Translations under genes and position numbers: made by a program
Assembly: GCF_030063185.1 (NCBI RefSeq)
Contig: NZ_JASISP010000007.1
Location: 1 to 64,000 of the forward strand
Direction of reading: 5' to 3'
From: Arthrobacter sp. H35-D1
GTDB lineage: Bacteria > Actinomycetota > Actinomycetes > Actinomycetales > Micrococcaceae
Length of the DNA: 64,000 nucleotides
Notes under the pieces: model-generated
Told to the model about the DNA's origin: nothing
The model's database searches: none
Seen by the model: the letters and a program-made list of their open reading frames with translations, nothing else
Shown here: piece after piece, positions 16,806 through 25,077 of the stretch
Numbering within the stretch: position 1 is the first letter of the stretch
Layout: every line of letters starts with the position of its first letter

Positions 16806-17000
16806 CCGCTTCGCCAAACCCCGTCGGCGGGCCACGACCGTTCAGCCACCAGACGGGGGTGGAGGAACCACCACCGGTGCCGCATGGCACCTTGGGGTGA
16901 AGCCCGCACAACGAGTCACTGTCTTCACGGCTGTGCCTGTTGAACGGGCCGGGCAGGCCACTCGCCCGAATCCGACAGCTAACTTCGCCGGCGTCGAGAG
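16806..17000 (+). promoter_or_regulatory. Cyclic-di-AMP riboswitch (ydaO/yuaA type)
   Basis: The leader matches the conserved blocks of the actinobacterial ydaO/yuaA element in order. The 5' block is CGCCAAACCCCGTCGGCGGG. The middle has GACGGGGGTGGAGGAACC, a variable hairpin GGTGCCGCATGGCACC and TTGGGGTGAAGCC. The 3' block has GGGCAGGCCACTCGCCCGAA, then CCGACAGCTAACTTCGCCGG. It ends 4-10 bases before a GAGAGGA ribosome-binding site and a TTG start for an M23 peptidase, the standard arrangement. In this class ligand binding usually switches expression off, tying cell-wall hydrolase synthesis to c-di-AMP. Confidence 0.9.
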
Positions 17001-17010
17001 GACTACCATC

Positions 17011-17853
17011 TTGTCTGCAGCACCCCACCACGGCCGTCGTCGTGCCACAACCACCAAATCCGGCCCCACGTTGCGCCTGCGTCGCGGGACACTGATCTCA
17101 CAGCCAGCCTTCAAACGGTCCAATAGCGGCAAGCAGTTGGGCATCGTCGCGGTGGCCGGAGTCATCGCTCTGTCGGCCCTGCCGGTAGCCCATGCCGAAT
17201 CGCACCGTCTTTCTTCTGCTGTCACCGCCACCGTCCAGTCGGCCGCTCCTGCGGCAAGCTCGCAGCAGTCTGTGACTGCCGACAAAGATGTTGAGGTGAC
17301 CTTTGCCAAACCGGAGGTCTCCAGCAAGCCCGCGCCGCCGGCACCGAATGCCGGTGGCACGCCTGCTGCAGCTCTGGTCCCAGCCGCTGCGCTCGCGTCG
17401 CCTGTTCCGGCGGCGGAGCCGGTGCCCGCAGCCGTGGAGCAAGCCCCGGCTGCTCAACCCTCTTCGGGGTTGCTCCCGCCGTTGGCCCAATTGAACGTCA
17501 CCTCTCCCTTTGGGTACCGATCCAATCCCTTGACCGGCTCGGCTGGGGAATTACACACAGGAACTGATTTTTCCGGTGCGTGCGGTACCGCAGTGTTCGC
17601 TGCCGGCGCCGGCACTGTGACCGAGGCAGGTTGGAGCCAGTACGGGGGCGGAAACCGCATCGTCGTGGATCATGGCGGTGGCATCAAAACCACCTACAAC
17701 CACCTCGAAAGCATCGCAGTCAGCGTTGGCCAACAGGTCAGCGCCGGCGCTCAGATTGCCGCAGTGGGAACAACGGGGAACTCCACCGGCTGCCACCTGC
17801 ACTTTGAAGTGATGGAGAACGACCAAACCGTCAACCCGGCCCCCTTCCTCTGA
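17011..17853 (+). CDS. Secreted M23-family peptidoglycan endopeptidase
   Basis: 280 residues from the TTG at 17011, preceded by GAGAGGA 8 bases upstream and by the riboswitch. A frame extending to GTG 16801 runs through the riboswitch and is rejected. A basic N-terminus (HHGRRRATTT) is followed by a hydrophobic signal/anchor (LGIVAVAGVIALSALPVAHA), with cleavage likely after AHA. A Pro/Ala-rich linker (about 100-150) leads to the C-terminal M23 domain: VTSPFGYRSNPLTG, the zinc ligands in HTGTDFSG and HLHFE, and GGGIKTTYNHLESIAVSVG. It should cut peptide cross-links in the cell wall; c-di-AMP control suggests a role in wall growth or dormancy exit. Confidence 0.92.
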   Translation: MSAAPHHGRRRATTTKSGPTLRLRRGTLISQPAFKRSNSGKQLGIVAVAGVIALSALPVAHAESHRLSSAVTATVQSAAPAASSQQSVTADKDVEVTFAKPEVSSKPAPPAPNAGGTPAAALVPAAALASPVPAAEPVPAAVEQAPAAQPSSGLLPPLAQLNVTSPFGYRSNPLTGSAGELHTGTDFSGACGTAVFAAGAGTVTEAGWSQYGGGNRIVVDHGGGIKTTYNHLESIAVSVGQQVSAGAQIAAVGTTGNSTGCHLHFEVMENDQTVNPAPFL

Positions 17854-18243
17854 TCTTTCCCGCTTGGACCGGATATGCAGGCCATGCATGCCCTGGGAGA
17901 GTTCCTTCAGGACGTCAGTAGGCGTGCCGGTGACGCAGTCGTTGTTGCACAGGACCAGCCCGTGCGGTGGAGGCTCCGGTGTGGGAGCCCCTGCTGCGGG
18001 GACGCGATCTCCGTGATTGGCCATCGGCGTATAACTGCCCGAAGGTGACGACTGCGCAGCCTCGGACCCCGCAGCAACTGCGGGGCCCGTGGTGGTGACG
18101 ACACTTGTACTGCTGACTTGGGTTGGCTGCATGGGCGACGGATGTAGGCCGCCGATCACGTGCAGGCATGCACGTCGTGAACCTTTCTATTGGCTGAAGT
18201 CATCTGAGACTGACAAAAAAATATGGCAAATAGCAACAAAAAT
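17854..18243. other. Intergenic stretch between the peptidase and the complex-I-like operon
   Basis: No convincing gene. A minus-strand frame starting near 18159 with a Ser/Thr/Ala-rich start has no recognised family and would run antisense through the peptidase, so I do not call it. The right end is A/T-rich and leads into the CsoR-like palindrome. Confidence 0.45.
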
Positions 18244-18260
18244 ATACCCTTGGGGGGTAT
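18244..18260. promoter_or_regulatory. CsoR-like copper-type operator upstream of the complex-I-like operon
   Basis: The palindrome ATACCC-TTGGG-GGGTAT lies 126 bases before the nuoA start. It resembles known CsoR-family operators (ATACCC...GGGTAT with a G/C-rich centre, as at copper-export genes of Bacillus). Its promoter context is A/T-rich on the left. No csoR gene is in the window. Regulation by a copper or other CsoR/RcnR-family sensor is an inference from this motif alone. Confidence 0.5.
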
Positions 18261-18385
18261 GGTTGGCAACTAGTAACTTTCAAGCGAGGCGACCCTGCAG
18301 GGATCGCCAAACTGTTGCGAGTAGCCACCATTGATCCATGTTGTGTCGGAAGTTGGAATGTCCACCTTTTACGAGAGGAACGCCA

Positions 18386-18736
18386 ATGTCCCCCTACCTG
18401 AGCGTGTTCATCGTGATTGGTGCATGCTTGGCGGCCATCGGTGTGCTGTACTTGCTCGGCCGCGTGGTCTCCGTCTCATCTGCAACCGTCGAGGTGCTTC
18501 CGTTCCAGTCGGGATGGCTGCCACGCGAGCATGCACTGTCCCGGTTCCATGCCCGTTGGTACCCGATGACACTGGTATTCCTTGCCTTTGATGTTGAGAT
18601 GCTGTTCATGTATCCATGGGCCGTGGTCGTGGCGCAGATGGGCGCTGAGGCGGTTATAGAAATGTTTGTATTCCTGGGTGTGCTCCTTGTTGGTGTCGTT
18701 TGGGCTTGGCGAGAGGGGGCTTTCCGATGGGTGTGA
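18386..18736 (+). CDS. nuoA: Complex-I-like subunit A
   Basis: 116 residues from the ATG at 18386 with GAGAGGA upstream; a frame from 18338 is longer but unsupported. It has three transmembrane helices, a loop with EVLPFQSGWLPREHALSRFHARWYPMT, and the family hallmark FLAFDVEMLFMYPWAVV, where the acidic pair in helix 2 is conserved. NuoA connects the membrane arm to the quinone site in true complex I. It is the first gene of an eight-gene plus-strand operon; the next start lies inside its last codons. Confidence 0.9.
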   Translation: MSPYLSVFIVIGACLAAIGVLYLLGRVVSVSSATVEVLPFQSGWLPREHALSRFHARWYPMTLVFLAFDVEMLFMYPWAVVVAQMGAEAVIEMFVFLGVLLVGVVWAWREGAFRWV

Positions 18737-19854
18737 AGGGGATTGTTGCCCGGTTGGCCACCGGCCGTATCCATGTTTTTATTCTTGAAATTCCAGGGCA
18801 TTTGATGCTGCGAATGCAGGTGGAGGCTTCGATCGCGGCCCGCGGCTGGGTTCTGGCCGAAGCCCCGGCCGATGCAGATGTGCTGCTCATTGTCGGTGAG
18901 GCTCCGGATGCTTTCATTGAGATCGCCGACGGCGTCTGGAACCAAATCCCCAGCCCTCGCCACCGCACGTCCGTTGCGGCGGTCGCGGCGATATCCGAGA
19001 CACTGGATGCTGTCCCCGCAGTTCTGCGCGACGAGCAGCAACAATCACGCGACGCCCGGCAACGCCCGCAGCACGTCATCGGGGGCTCCGCTGAGTCCGA
19101 GCACAGCGACGGAAGTGATTCTTCCGGTGATGGCCATGGAGACGGCGCAATGGACATGGAAGGGATGGACATGGGCATGGACATGGATATGTCTGGTCCT
19201 GCCGGGATTCCGCTGGCCAGCGGGGATGAAAGTGACCGTGATGGATTGGAGATGGACATCATCCACCTCACCCTGGGGCCGGTCCTGCCTGACTGGCCTG
19301 CCGGCCTGGTGGTGCATTGCACTTTGCACGGTGACGTCATTGGTGACGCTGCCATGGAATTTCTTCCCGGCACGGGGACGAACAAATCCCTGGACGCAAT
19401 CCCGGCAGGTTTGCCGGCCGGGCCCACAACACGGGCTGCCATGCTCTGCGATGCGGCCGGATACCTGCTCGCTGTCGCCGGGTGGGAAACAGTGGCACTG
19501 AAAGTTCGGCGAATCCGCGACGGACTTATCACCGGAAATGCGCCTGAGCAGATGGCGGTGAGACTGAGCCGGGTGTACCGGCAGCTTGAGCGTTCGCGAA
19601 CTCTGCGTTGGTCGCTGGCAGGAATCCCGAAGGCAGTGGATATTGGCGCACGCACTGTGCTGCTCGGCTGGCTGGAGTCTGCGGCCGCGCATTTGGCTGA
19701 AGGGGAGCTTGAGCCGGACGGTTCAGTGTGGCCCGCGAGCCTCGAGGACGTCCGTACCGCGTTGCTAGGCCAAGAGCTTTCCGTCGCGCGGCTGATTGTT
19801 GCATGTGTCGAGCCCTCCCGGATCGCGGAGCTGAGCGGGGCAGTCCATGGATAG
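18727..19854 (+). CDS. NuoB-like domain fused through a Met/Asp-rich linker to an unassigned domain
   Basis: 375 residues, overlapping nuoA by 10 bases (GAGAGGGGG upstream). Residues 10-95 follow NuoB: RIHVFILEIPGHLMLRMQVEA, then ADVLLIVGEAPDAFIEIADGVWNQIPSPRHR, equivalent to ADVLIVAGTVT...LYDQMPEPK. The segment contains no cysteine, so the four ligands of the N2 iron-sulfur cluster are all missing. Residues 105-160 form a polar linker with seven methionines in 14 residues (MDMEGMDMGMDMDM, from 142) next to DGHGDG. The C-terminal part (175-370) begins DIIHLTLGPVLPDWPAGLVV, faintly like the start of NuoD, but lacks its core motifs. It cannot do NuoB electron transfer and is probably structural or metal-sensing. 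Confidence 0.7.
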   Translation: MGVKGIVARLATGRIHVFILEIPGHLMLRMQVEASIAARGWVLAEAPADADVLLIVGEAPDAFIEIADGVWNQIPSPRHRTSVAAVAAISETLDAVPAVLRDEQQQSRDARQRPQHVIGGSAESEHSDGSDSSGDGHGDGAMDMEGMDMGMDMDMSGPAGIPLASGDESDRDGLEMDIIHLTLGPVLPDWPAGLVVHCTLHGDVIGDAAMEFLPGTGTNKSLDAIPAGLPAGPTTRAAMLCDAAGYLLAVAGWETVALKVRRIRDGLITGNAPEQMAVRLSRVYRQLERSRTLRWSLAGIPKAVDIGARTVLLGWLESAAAHLAEGELEPDGSVWPASLEDVRTALLGQELSVARLIVACVEPSRIAELSGAVHG

Positions 19855-20785
19855 CGTCAATGGTGCCGTTTGGGTCTTGGTGCTGCCATTCGCATTGGCA
19901 GCGGTGGCGCTCTTGGCCGCGGCAGCCAACGCCGCTCTGGACGGCAGGACCCGGGGGGTCTCCACCACATCCGGCTGGGTCGCACCGCTCCAAGAGAGTG
20001 CACGGCTGCTGCGCCAACAACGACGGACCCTGCCCGGAGCAGATAGCCTCTTGTGGCGGATCGGCGGCGCTGGGCTTGTCGTGGCGGCCGTGCTAAAGGT
20101 TCTGGTGGTTCCGTTCGGAGGTTTCACGTTTGCCGACTTGTCAGTGGGACTGGTCTGGTTCAACGCCATGGACGTGCTGCTGTGGGCGCTGTGGTGGCTG
20201 CTGGGGTGGGGAGCGAACAGTGCGTGGTCGCTGGTTGGCGGCTATCGTTTTTTGGCCCAGGCGCTATCCTATGAGCTGCCGCTGATGTTTGCCTTGACTG
20301 CACCGGCCATTGGTGCAGGAAGCCTGCGCCTGCTGGATATTCAGGACGCGCAAAGCGGCCTCTGGTTCGTGGTCTGGATGCCCGTCGCTTTTCTGGTCTT
20401 TGCAGCGTCTGTCGTGGCCTTTTCCTCCTGGGGCCCGTTCCAGACTGCCACCGGGCGGGATGCAGCCGGTGGGGTGATCGGTGAGCTCAGTGGTGTGGAC
20501 CGGCTCGTGGTCCTGGCCGGGCGTTACATGATTCTGGTGGCGGGAGCAGCGTTTTCGGTACCGCTGTTTTTTGGTGGCGGCAGCGGGCCGTGGCTTCCGG
20601 CCGGGGTGTGGGTGGTGATAAAGACTCTCGCGGTCGTCGCCTTGTTGCTCACTGTCCGCAGGCTGTTTCCAACGCTGCGACCCGAGCGTCTTGCGGAGGT
20701 CGCCTTGGTGTTGATTATGCCGCTGGTCCTGGTCCAGGTGGCTGTTGCTGCCGTCATCGTCGTCGTCAACGGAGGGGCCCTGTGA
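19847..20785 (+). CDS. nuoH: Complex-I-like subunit H, divergent
   Basis: 312 residues, overlapping the previous gene by 8 bases. About eight hydrophobic helices. Family-level features are a loop like that after helix 1 (LQESARLLRQQRR), the segment FLAQALSYELPLMFALTAPAIGAGSL, and the terminal helices ALVLIMPLVLVQVAVAAV. The normally near-invariant quinone-cavity loop PFDLPEAExELVAGYxTEYSG is reduced to PFQTATGRDAAGGVIGELSG (about 196-216), with most acidic residues gone. That argues against ordinary quinone reduction coupled through this subunit. Confidence 0.85.
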   Translation: MDSVNGAVWVLVLPFALAAVALLAAAANAALDGRTRGVSTTSGWVAPLQESARLLRQQRRTLPGADSLLWRIGGAGLVVAAVLKVLVVPFGGFTFADLSVGLVWFNAMDVLLWALWWLLGWGANSAWSLVGGYRFLAQALSYELPLMFALTAPAIGAGSLRLLDIQDAQSGLWFVVWMPVAFLVFAASVVAFSSWGPFQTATGRDAAGGVIGELSGVDRLVVLAGRYMILVAGAAFSVPLFFGGGSGPWLPAGVWVVIKTLAVVALLLTVRRLFPTLRPERLAEVALVLIMPLVLVQVAVAAVIVVVNGGAL

Positions 20786-21363
20786 TGTCCGTCGTCCTGT
20801 TTTGGTTCTTCTCCATAGTGGCCGTGGCGAGCGCGGCGGCCGTGTTCATCGTCAATTCAATGGCCAGGGCCTCCTATGCGTTGGCCCTTTCCTTCATCGC
20901 CGTGGGTGCGATCATTGTCCAGCTGGAGCTTGACTACATCGGGGTCATCACCATCTTGATGATGGTGATGGAGATGGCGATCATGGCCGTGTTCATGGTG
21001 ATGTATATGGGGATGAATCCGGCCCTGATGCCGATGGACATGAGGCACAACAAACACCGATCGGCGATTATTGCGGTGTTCGTGTTTGTTTTGCTGGCGG
21101 CCGGGGCATTGCTGATTCCGTGGCCTGAACGGATGGGTGTGCCAGCTGCGAATGTGACGGCATCGCTGGGGGAGTCCCTCATGGGATCGAAGATGTTGGT
21201 GATGCTGGTCATTAGCCCGGTTCTGTTCGCCACGATTATTGCTTCCCTGGTGTTGGCAAATCCTCGGGGCCGCTATGACCGGCGCGGGGACAACCTCGAC
21301 CGGCGTGGCGCCGACGGGCGGTCCGAGCCGGAGGATCCGATCCGGGGAGGGCTGGGCCGATGA
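20785..21363 (+). CDS. nuoJ: Complex-I-like subunit J
   Basis: 192 residues, ATG overlapping the nuoH stop by one base (TGATG) with GGAGGGG upstream. Five hydrophobic helices. The third region carries YIGVITILMMVMEMAIMAVFMVMYMGMNPA, matching the NuoJ helix that normally has a pi-bulge and a conserved Tyr/Glu. It is unusually methionine-rich (MMVMEMAIMAVFMVMYMGM). The cytoplasmic C-terminal tail is Arg/Asp-rich. It forms part of the membrane arm. Confidence 0.85.
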   Translation: MSVVLFWFFSIVAVASAAAVFIVNSMARASYALALSFIAVGAIIVQLELDYIGVITILMMVMEMAIMAVFMVMYMGMNPALMPMDMRHNKHRSAIIAVFVFVLLAAGALLIPWPERMGVPAANVTASLGESLMGSKMLVMLVISPVLFATIIASLVLANPRGRYDRRGDNLDRRGADGRSEPEDPIRGGLGR

Positions 21364-21662
21364 CTTTGCAATTGGTGCTGCTGATTGCAGCCGCTTTGTT
21401 CGCCATCGGCCTCTATGGTGCACTGTCCCAGCAGGTCCTCGTCATGGTGATGATGGGCATTGAAGTGATGATCAACGGCGTGCTCCTGGCAGGAGGGGCC
21501 CTCTGGTTCTTCCTTGCCCCGACACCGGACGGCCAGACACTGCTGGTGGTGATTCTCGCTGCGATGACGGTGGAAATGGCGATGGGCTTCGCTGTCGCCA
21601 CGGTGATTCACCGGTCCCGGAATTCGGACATGACCGATGCTGCCACGGAGCTGCACGGATGA
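21360..21662 (+). CDS. nuoK: Complex-I-like subunit K
   Basis: 100 residues, the expected size for NuoK/MnhC, with ATGA overlaps at both ends. Three transmembrane helices. The conserved acidic residue of helix 2 is present in MMMGIEVMINGVLLAGGAL and the second in AAMTVEMAMGFAVATVI. Both glutamates are required for proton translocation in complex I and Mrp antiporters, so ion-pumping capacity appears kept. Confidence 0.93.
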   Translation: MTLQLVLLIAAALFAIGLYGALSQQVLVMVMMGIEVMINGVLLAGGALWFFLAPTPDGQTLLVVILAAMTVEMAMGFAVATVIHRSRNSDMTDAATELHG

Positions 21663-23584
21663 GCGCGGCGCTGCTGTTGATGATCGGACTGCCCGCCTTT
21701 GCAGGGGTTTTTCTCCTACTGGCGGGCCGCCGGCTGGCCCGCGCAGCTACCGGCCTGTCCATCACCGTCGCAAGCCTTACCCTCGCTACCGCCGTTGTCG
21801 CCGCGGCGACCGCGCCAGCCGTGGTTTTGCCGTTCGTTTCTCCGGATGGCGCCGCCCTGGCCGTGGACGGCCTCACCGCGGTCCTGCTGCCCACTGTTGC
21901 CGCGGTGGCCCTGCTCGTCTTGGTCTTCGCGGGGGCCGAGGGTCTGCGCCCGGAGGGTCGATTCCACGGACTCATGCTCCTGTTCACCGCCGCCGTGATG
22001 GTCACCGTCACCGCAACATCGTTGCCTGCGCTGCTTGCGGCCTGGGAGATCATGGGCGCCACCTCCTACGCCCTGATCGGATTCCGCTGGCAGGAAGCAC
22101 GAACCATGCCGGCAGGGCTGGTGGCGTTCGCCGTGACCCGGGCCGCGGACCTGGGCATCTACGCCGCTGCTGGAGCCGCCGTCGTCGCCGGATCCGGCTG
22201 GCGGTTGGAGGACCTCGCGGCTGCGGACGGCCCTTGGCTGCACGTCATTGCCGCAGGCATGCTCATCGCGGGTCTGGGGAAAGCGGCACAACTTCCGTTC
22301 AGCTTCTGGTTGTCCCGCGCCATGGAAGGACCCGGCCCGGTCAGCGCGCTGCTGCACTCTGCAGCGATGGTCGCCATGGGCGGATACCTCCTGCTTCGGC
22401 TTGAACCCTTGCTGCTGGCCTCGGGATGGGCCGGTCCCGCGGCCGCATGGATCGGTGCTGCAACCGCGGTGGTGCTCGGCATCGTCGCACTGACCCAGAG
22501 CGATCTCAAACAGCTGCTCGCCGCGTCGACGGCCGCCCAACTCGGCTTCGTTGTTCTGGCCGCCGGACTGGGTGCCACTGCCGGCGGTGCCGCGCAGCTG
22601 ATCGCCCACGCCGCCACCAAGGCATTGCTCTTTCTCGTTGCCGGGGCGTGGCTTACCGCTGTGGGCACGAAGCAGTTTCCAGCCCTGCGGGGCATTGGCA
22701 GACGCTGGCCTGTGGCCGGGGCTGCCTTCCTGCTCGGGGCGCTGTCCCTGGCCGGGTTGCCGCCACTGTCACTGTGGTGGGCTAAAGACGCCATTCTCGC
22801 CGCCGCTCTCCACATCCATCCCGCCCTCTATGCGGCGGGTCTGATCGGTGCGGCTTTGGCTGCCGCCTATTCAGCGAAGATGATAGCCATTGTCTGGGCC
22901 GCACCGTCCCGGCAGGAACGGACTGACACTGAACAAAGGCTGTGGGACACGGAACAGGCGGGCACCCGCGGCATTCCTTCGGCAGCGACCGCACCGCTGG
23001 TGGTCCTGGCTGTCGCGGCTGCGGTGCTCGGAATCCTTGCCGTGCCAGGTTTGTCCGAGCCGTTCCGGAGGCTGCTGAATGCAGAGGCGGAGGCCGAAAG
23101 CACCGTGTGGGAATTGGCCGCTTCTGCGGTGATCGCCCTTGTTGTGGCTGGTCTCGTGTTGCGTCGCGGCACCCCAAGCATTGCGGCCGCCAGCCACTGG
23201 TTCGGACTTGAACGAATCTCCGCAGCGGTGCTGGTGCGTCCCATGTTCGTCACCGCCGAGGCGCTGGCGCGTCTGGATGGGCGCCTCAACGCAGCCGTCA
23301 CCGGGGCTGGACGCATGCTGGGGGACGCAGCCAACCGTGCGGGGTCCCTCGATGTCCGGCTCAACGCCGGCGTCAACGGTGTTGGCCGCGTGCTGGGGCG
23401 GACCGGTGCCGAAACGGACACGCTGGATCACGCAGTGGACCGCACGCTCGGGGTCATCACACGTGGCACGGCGTCCCTTGGTCACTTGGTTCGCCGAGCC
23501 CAGACCGGCGCCATCGCCGACTATTATGCCGGTGCCGCCATGGTCACCGTCGCCGCATTCATCTTTCTGATCGTCGTGAGGTAG
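21659..23584 (+). CDS. nuoL: Complex-I-like antiporter subunit L
   Basis: 641 residues, ATGA overlap with nuoK. It is a 14-16 helix antiporter-type subunit. Conserved features: the Glu in LLAAWEIMGATSYALIGF (about 130), the Lys in GLGKAAQLPFSFWL (about 207), AMEGPGPVSALLHSAAM (from 222), and the Lys-bearing HAATKALLFLVAGAW. The C-terminus (about 540-641) has a long amphipathic/lateral segment with two internal repeats (RLDGRLNAAVTGAGRMLGDA and SLDVRLNAGVNGVGRVLGRT), then a final membrane helix. It should form one proton channel of the membrane arm. Confidence 0.93.
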   Translation: MSAALLLMIGLPAFAGVFLLLAGRRLARAATGLSITVASLTLATAVVAAATAPAVVLPFVSPDGAALAVDGLTAVLLPTVAAVALLVLVFAGAEGLRPEGRFHGLMLLFTAAVMVTVTATSLPALLAAWEIMGATSYALIGFRWQEARTMPAGLVAFAVTRAADLGIYAAAGAAVVAGSGWRLEDLAAADGPWLHVIAAGMLIAGLGKAAQLPFSFWLSRAMEGPGPVSALLHSAAMVAMGGYLLLRLEPLLLASGWAGPAAAWIGAATAVVLGIVALTQSDLKQLLAASTAAQLGFVVLAAGLGATAGGAAQLIAHAATKALLFLVAGAWLTAVGTKQFPALRGIGRRWPVAGAAFLLGALSLAGLPPLSLWWAKDAILAAALHIHPALYAAGLIGAALAAAYSAKMIAIVWAAPSRQERTDTEQRLWDTEQAGTRGIPSAATAPLVVLAVAAAVLGILAVPGLSEPFRRLLNAEAEAESTVWELAASAVIALVVAGLVLRRGTPSIAAASHWFGLERISAAVLVRPMFVTAEALARLDGRLNAAVTGAGRMLGDAANRAGSLDVRLNAGVNGVGRVLGRTGAETDTLDHAVDRTLGVITRGTASLGHLVRRAQTGAIADYYAGAAMVTVAAFIFLIVVR

Positions 23585-23589
23585 CCACA

Positions 23590-25077
23590 GTGCTCAGCAT
23601 CATTCTCTTCTTTCCCGTCATCGTCGGGGTGGCCCTGGCCGTTTGGCGCGGCCTGCCGGCCAGGGCTGGCGGGCTGGTGTGGCTGGCCGCCACGATCATT
23701 GACTTAGCCTTGCTGATGGTACTCACTGCCACGGCCGGCACGGGGGTGAATGGGTTGAAGGCCGAGGAACGCGTGAACTGGATGCCGCAGTTGGGCAGCA
23801 GCTACCACCTCGGCGTCGATGGATTCTCGCTGCCGTTGCTGCTACTGACCGGTGTCATCTTCGTGGCCTGCGCTATCTGGTCCCTGCGCGAGAATGACCG
23901 GCCCAGACCGCAGGCCGCACTCTTCCTTTTCCTGCAAACGACCTGTCTTGGCCTGTTTGCCGCGCAAGACCTGATCCTGTTCTTCGTCTTCTTCGACCTT
24001 TCGATCGTCGGCATGTACTTCGTCATCGCCGGGTGGGGGCACGGCAACAATCGGCGTTCGGCACTCCTGTTCTTTCTTTATACTTTTCTTGGCTCCCTTG
24101 CCCTGTTGCTAGGTTTCATTGGCCTCTATCTCGGGGCGGACCCGCATACTTTCGACATGGTGGAGTTGTCCCAGCGGGGCGCCTTCACCGGCACACCTGT
24201 CGCTGCAGGATTCGTGCTGGCAGCGATCGTGCTCGGCCTGGCCGTGAAGACACCCACCTTCCCGTTCCACTCGTGGTTGGCGCCGGCCCATACCGACGCT
24301 CCGACCATCGGATCGGTCGTGTTGGCCAGTCTGATGCTGAAAATGGGCACCTACGGTTTCGTTCGGATTGCCATGCCCATGCTGCCCGATACTTGGCGAA
24401 GCTGGGCCTGGGTGATCGTGATTGTGGGCATTGTTTCGGTCATCTTCGGCGCCCTCGTGGCGCTGGTGCAAACAAACATCAAGAGAATGATCGCCTTCAC
24501 CTCCATCAACCACATGGGCTACGTCATCCTTGCCGTCGGTGCGGCAGGCGTCGTGGGGCGAAATACCGCGGAGGCGCAACAGCTTGCCATCGCCGGGGCC
24601 GTGACCCAGATGGTCTCCCACGGACTCATCACCGGTGCCTTGTTCCTGCTCGCCGGTGTTTTCTACGACCGCACCGGCTCCTACGACCTGGGCAAATACG
24701 GCGGACTGGCCGGCCCCGCACCTCGATTCGCCGGCTTCTTCGCCGTCGCCGCATTCGCTTCGCTTGGGCTGCCCGGATTCAGTGGCTTCATTGCCGAATT
24801 CCAAGTCTTCACCGGCAGCATCGGCACAGTCCCGTGGGCACTCCTTGCCCTGCCGGGCATCCTCATCACCGCAGTTCTGTTTCTGCGCGCGTTCCAGCGT
24901 GTGTTTACCGGCGAAACTAAAGGGCTCTCGGTGGGCTTCCCCGACCTCCACCGCCGGGAAACCATGGCACTGACCGTGCTGATGGTGCTGGTTGTTCTTA
25001 TCGGGATCGTTCCCGGCCCACTGCTGGGCATGATTGCACCGGCAGCCGAACTCCTCGTCGGGAACTTGCAGCCGTGA
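23590..25077 (+). CDS. nuoM: Complex-I-like antiporter subunit M
   Basis: 495 residues from GTG, five bases after nuoL. It contains the NuoM channel motifs: a key acidic residue in FVFFDLSIVGMYF at 136, where other NuoM proteins have Glu (Asp here), the Lys in LGLAVKTPTFPFHSWLAPAHTDAPTIGSV, and ASLMLKMGTYGF with its Lys. The loop KRMIAFTSINHMGYV is typical, as is the C-terminal helix-13 region GFIAEFQVF. It overlaps the start of the next gene by four bases (GTGA). Confidence 0.93.
   Translation: MLSIILFFPVIVGVALAVWRGLPARAGGLVWLAATIIDLALLMVLTATAGTGVNGLKAEERVNWMPQLGSSYHLGVDGFSLPLLLLTGVIFVACAIWSLRENDRPRPQAALFLFLQTTCLGLFAAQDLILFFVFFDLSIVGMYFVIAGWGHGNNRRSALLFFLYTFLGSLALLLGFIGLYLGADPHTFDMVELSQRGAFTGTPVAAGFVLAAIVLGLAVKTPTFPFHSWLAPAHTDAPTIGSVVLASLMLKMGTYGFVRIAMPMLPDTWRSWAWVIVIVGIVSVIFGALVALVQTNIKRMIAFTSINHMGYVILAVGAAGVVGRNTAEAQQLAIAGAVTQMVSHGLITGALFLLAGVFYDRTGSYDLGKYGGLAGPAPRFAGFFAVAAFASLGLPGFSGFIAEFQVFTGSIGTVPWALLALPGILITAVLFLRAFQRVFTGETKGLSVGFPDLHRRETMALTVLMVLVVLIGIVPGPLLGMIAPAAELLVGNLQP

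Noticed and set aside
16801-17010. N-terminal extension of the M23 peptidase from GTG 16801
   Set aside because: The stretch is the c-di-AMP riboswitch. The ribosome-binding site and signal peptide fit a TTG start at 17011.
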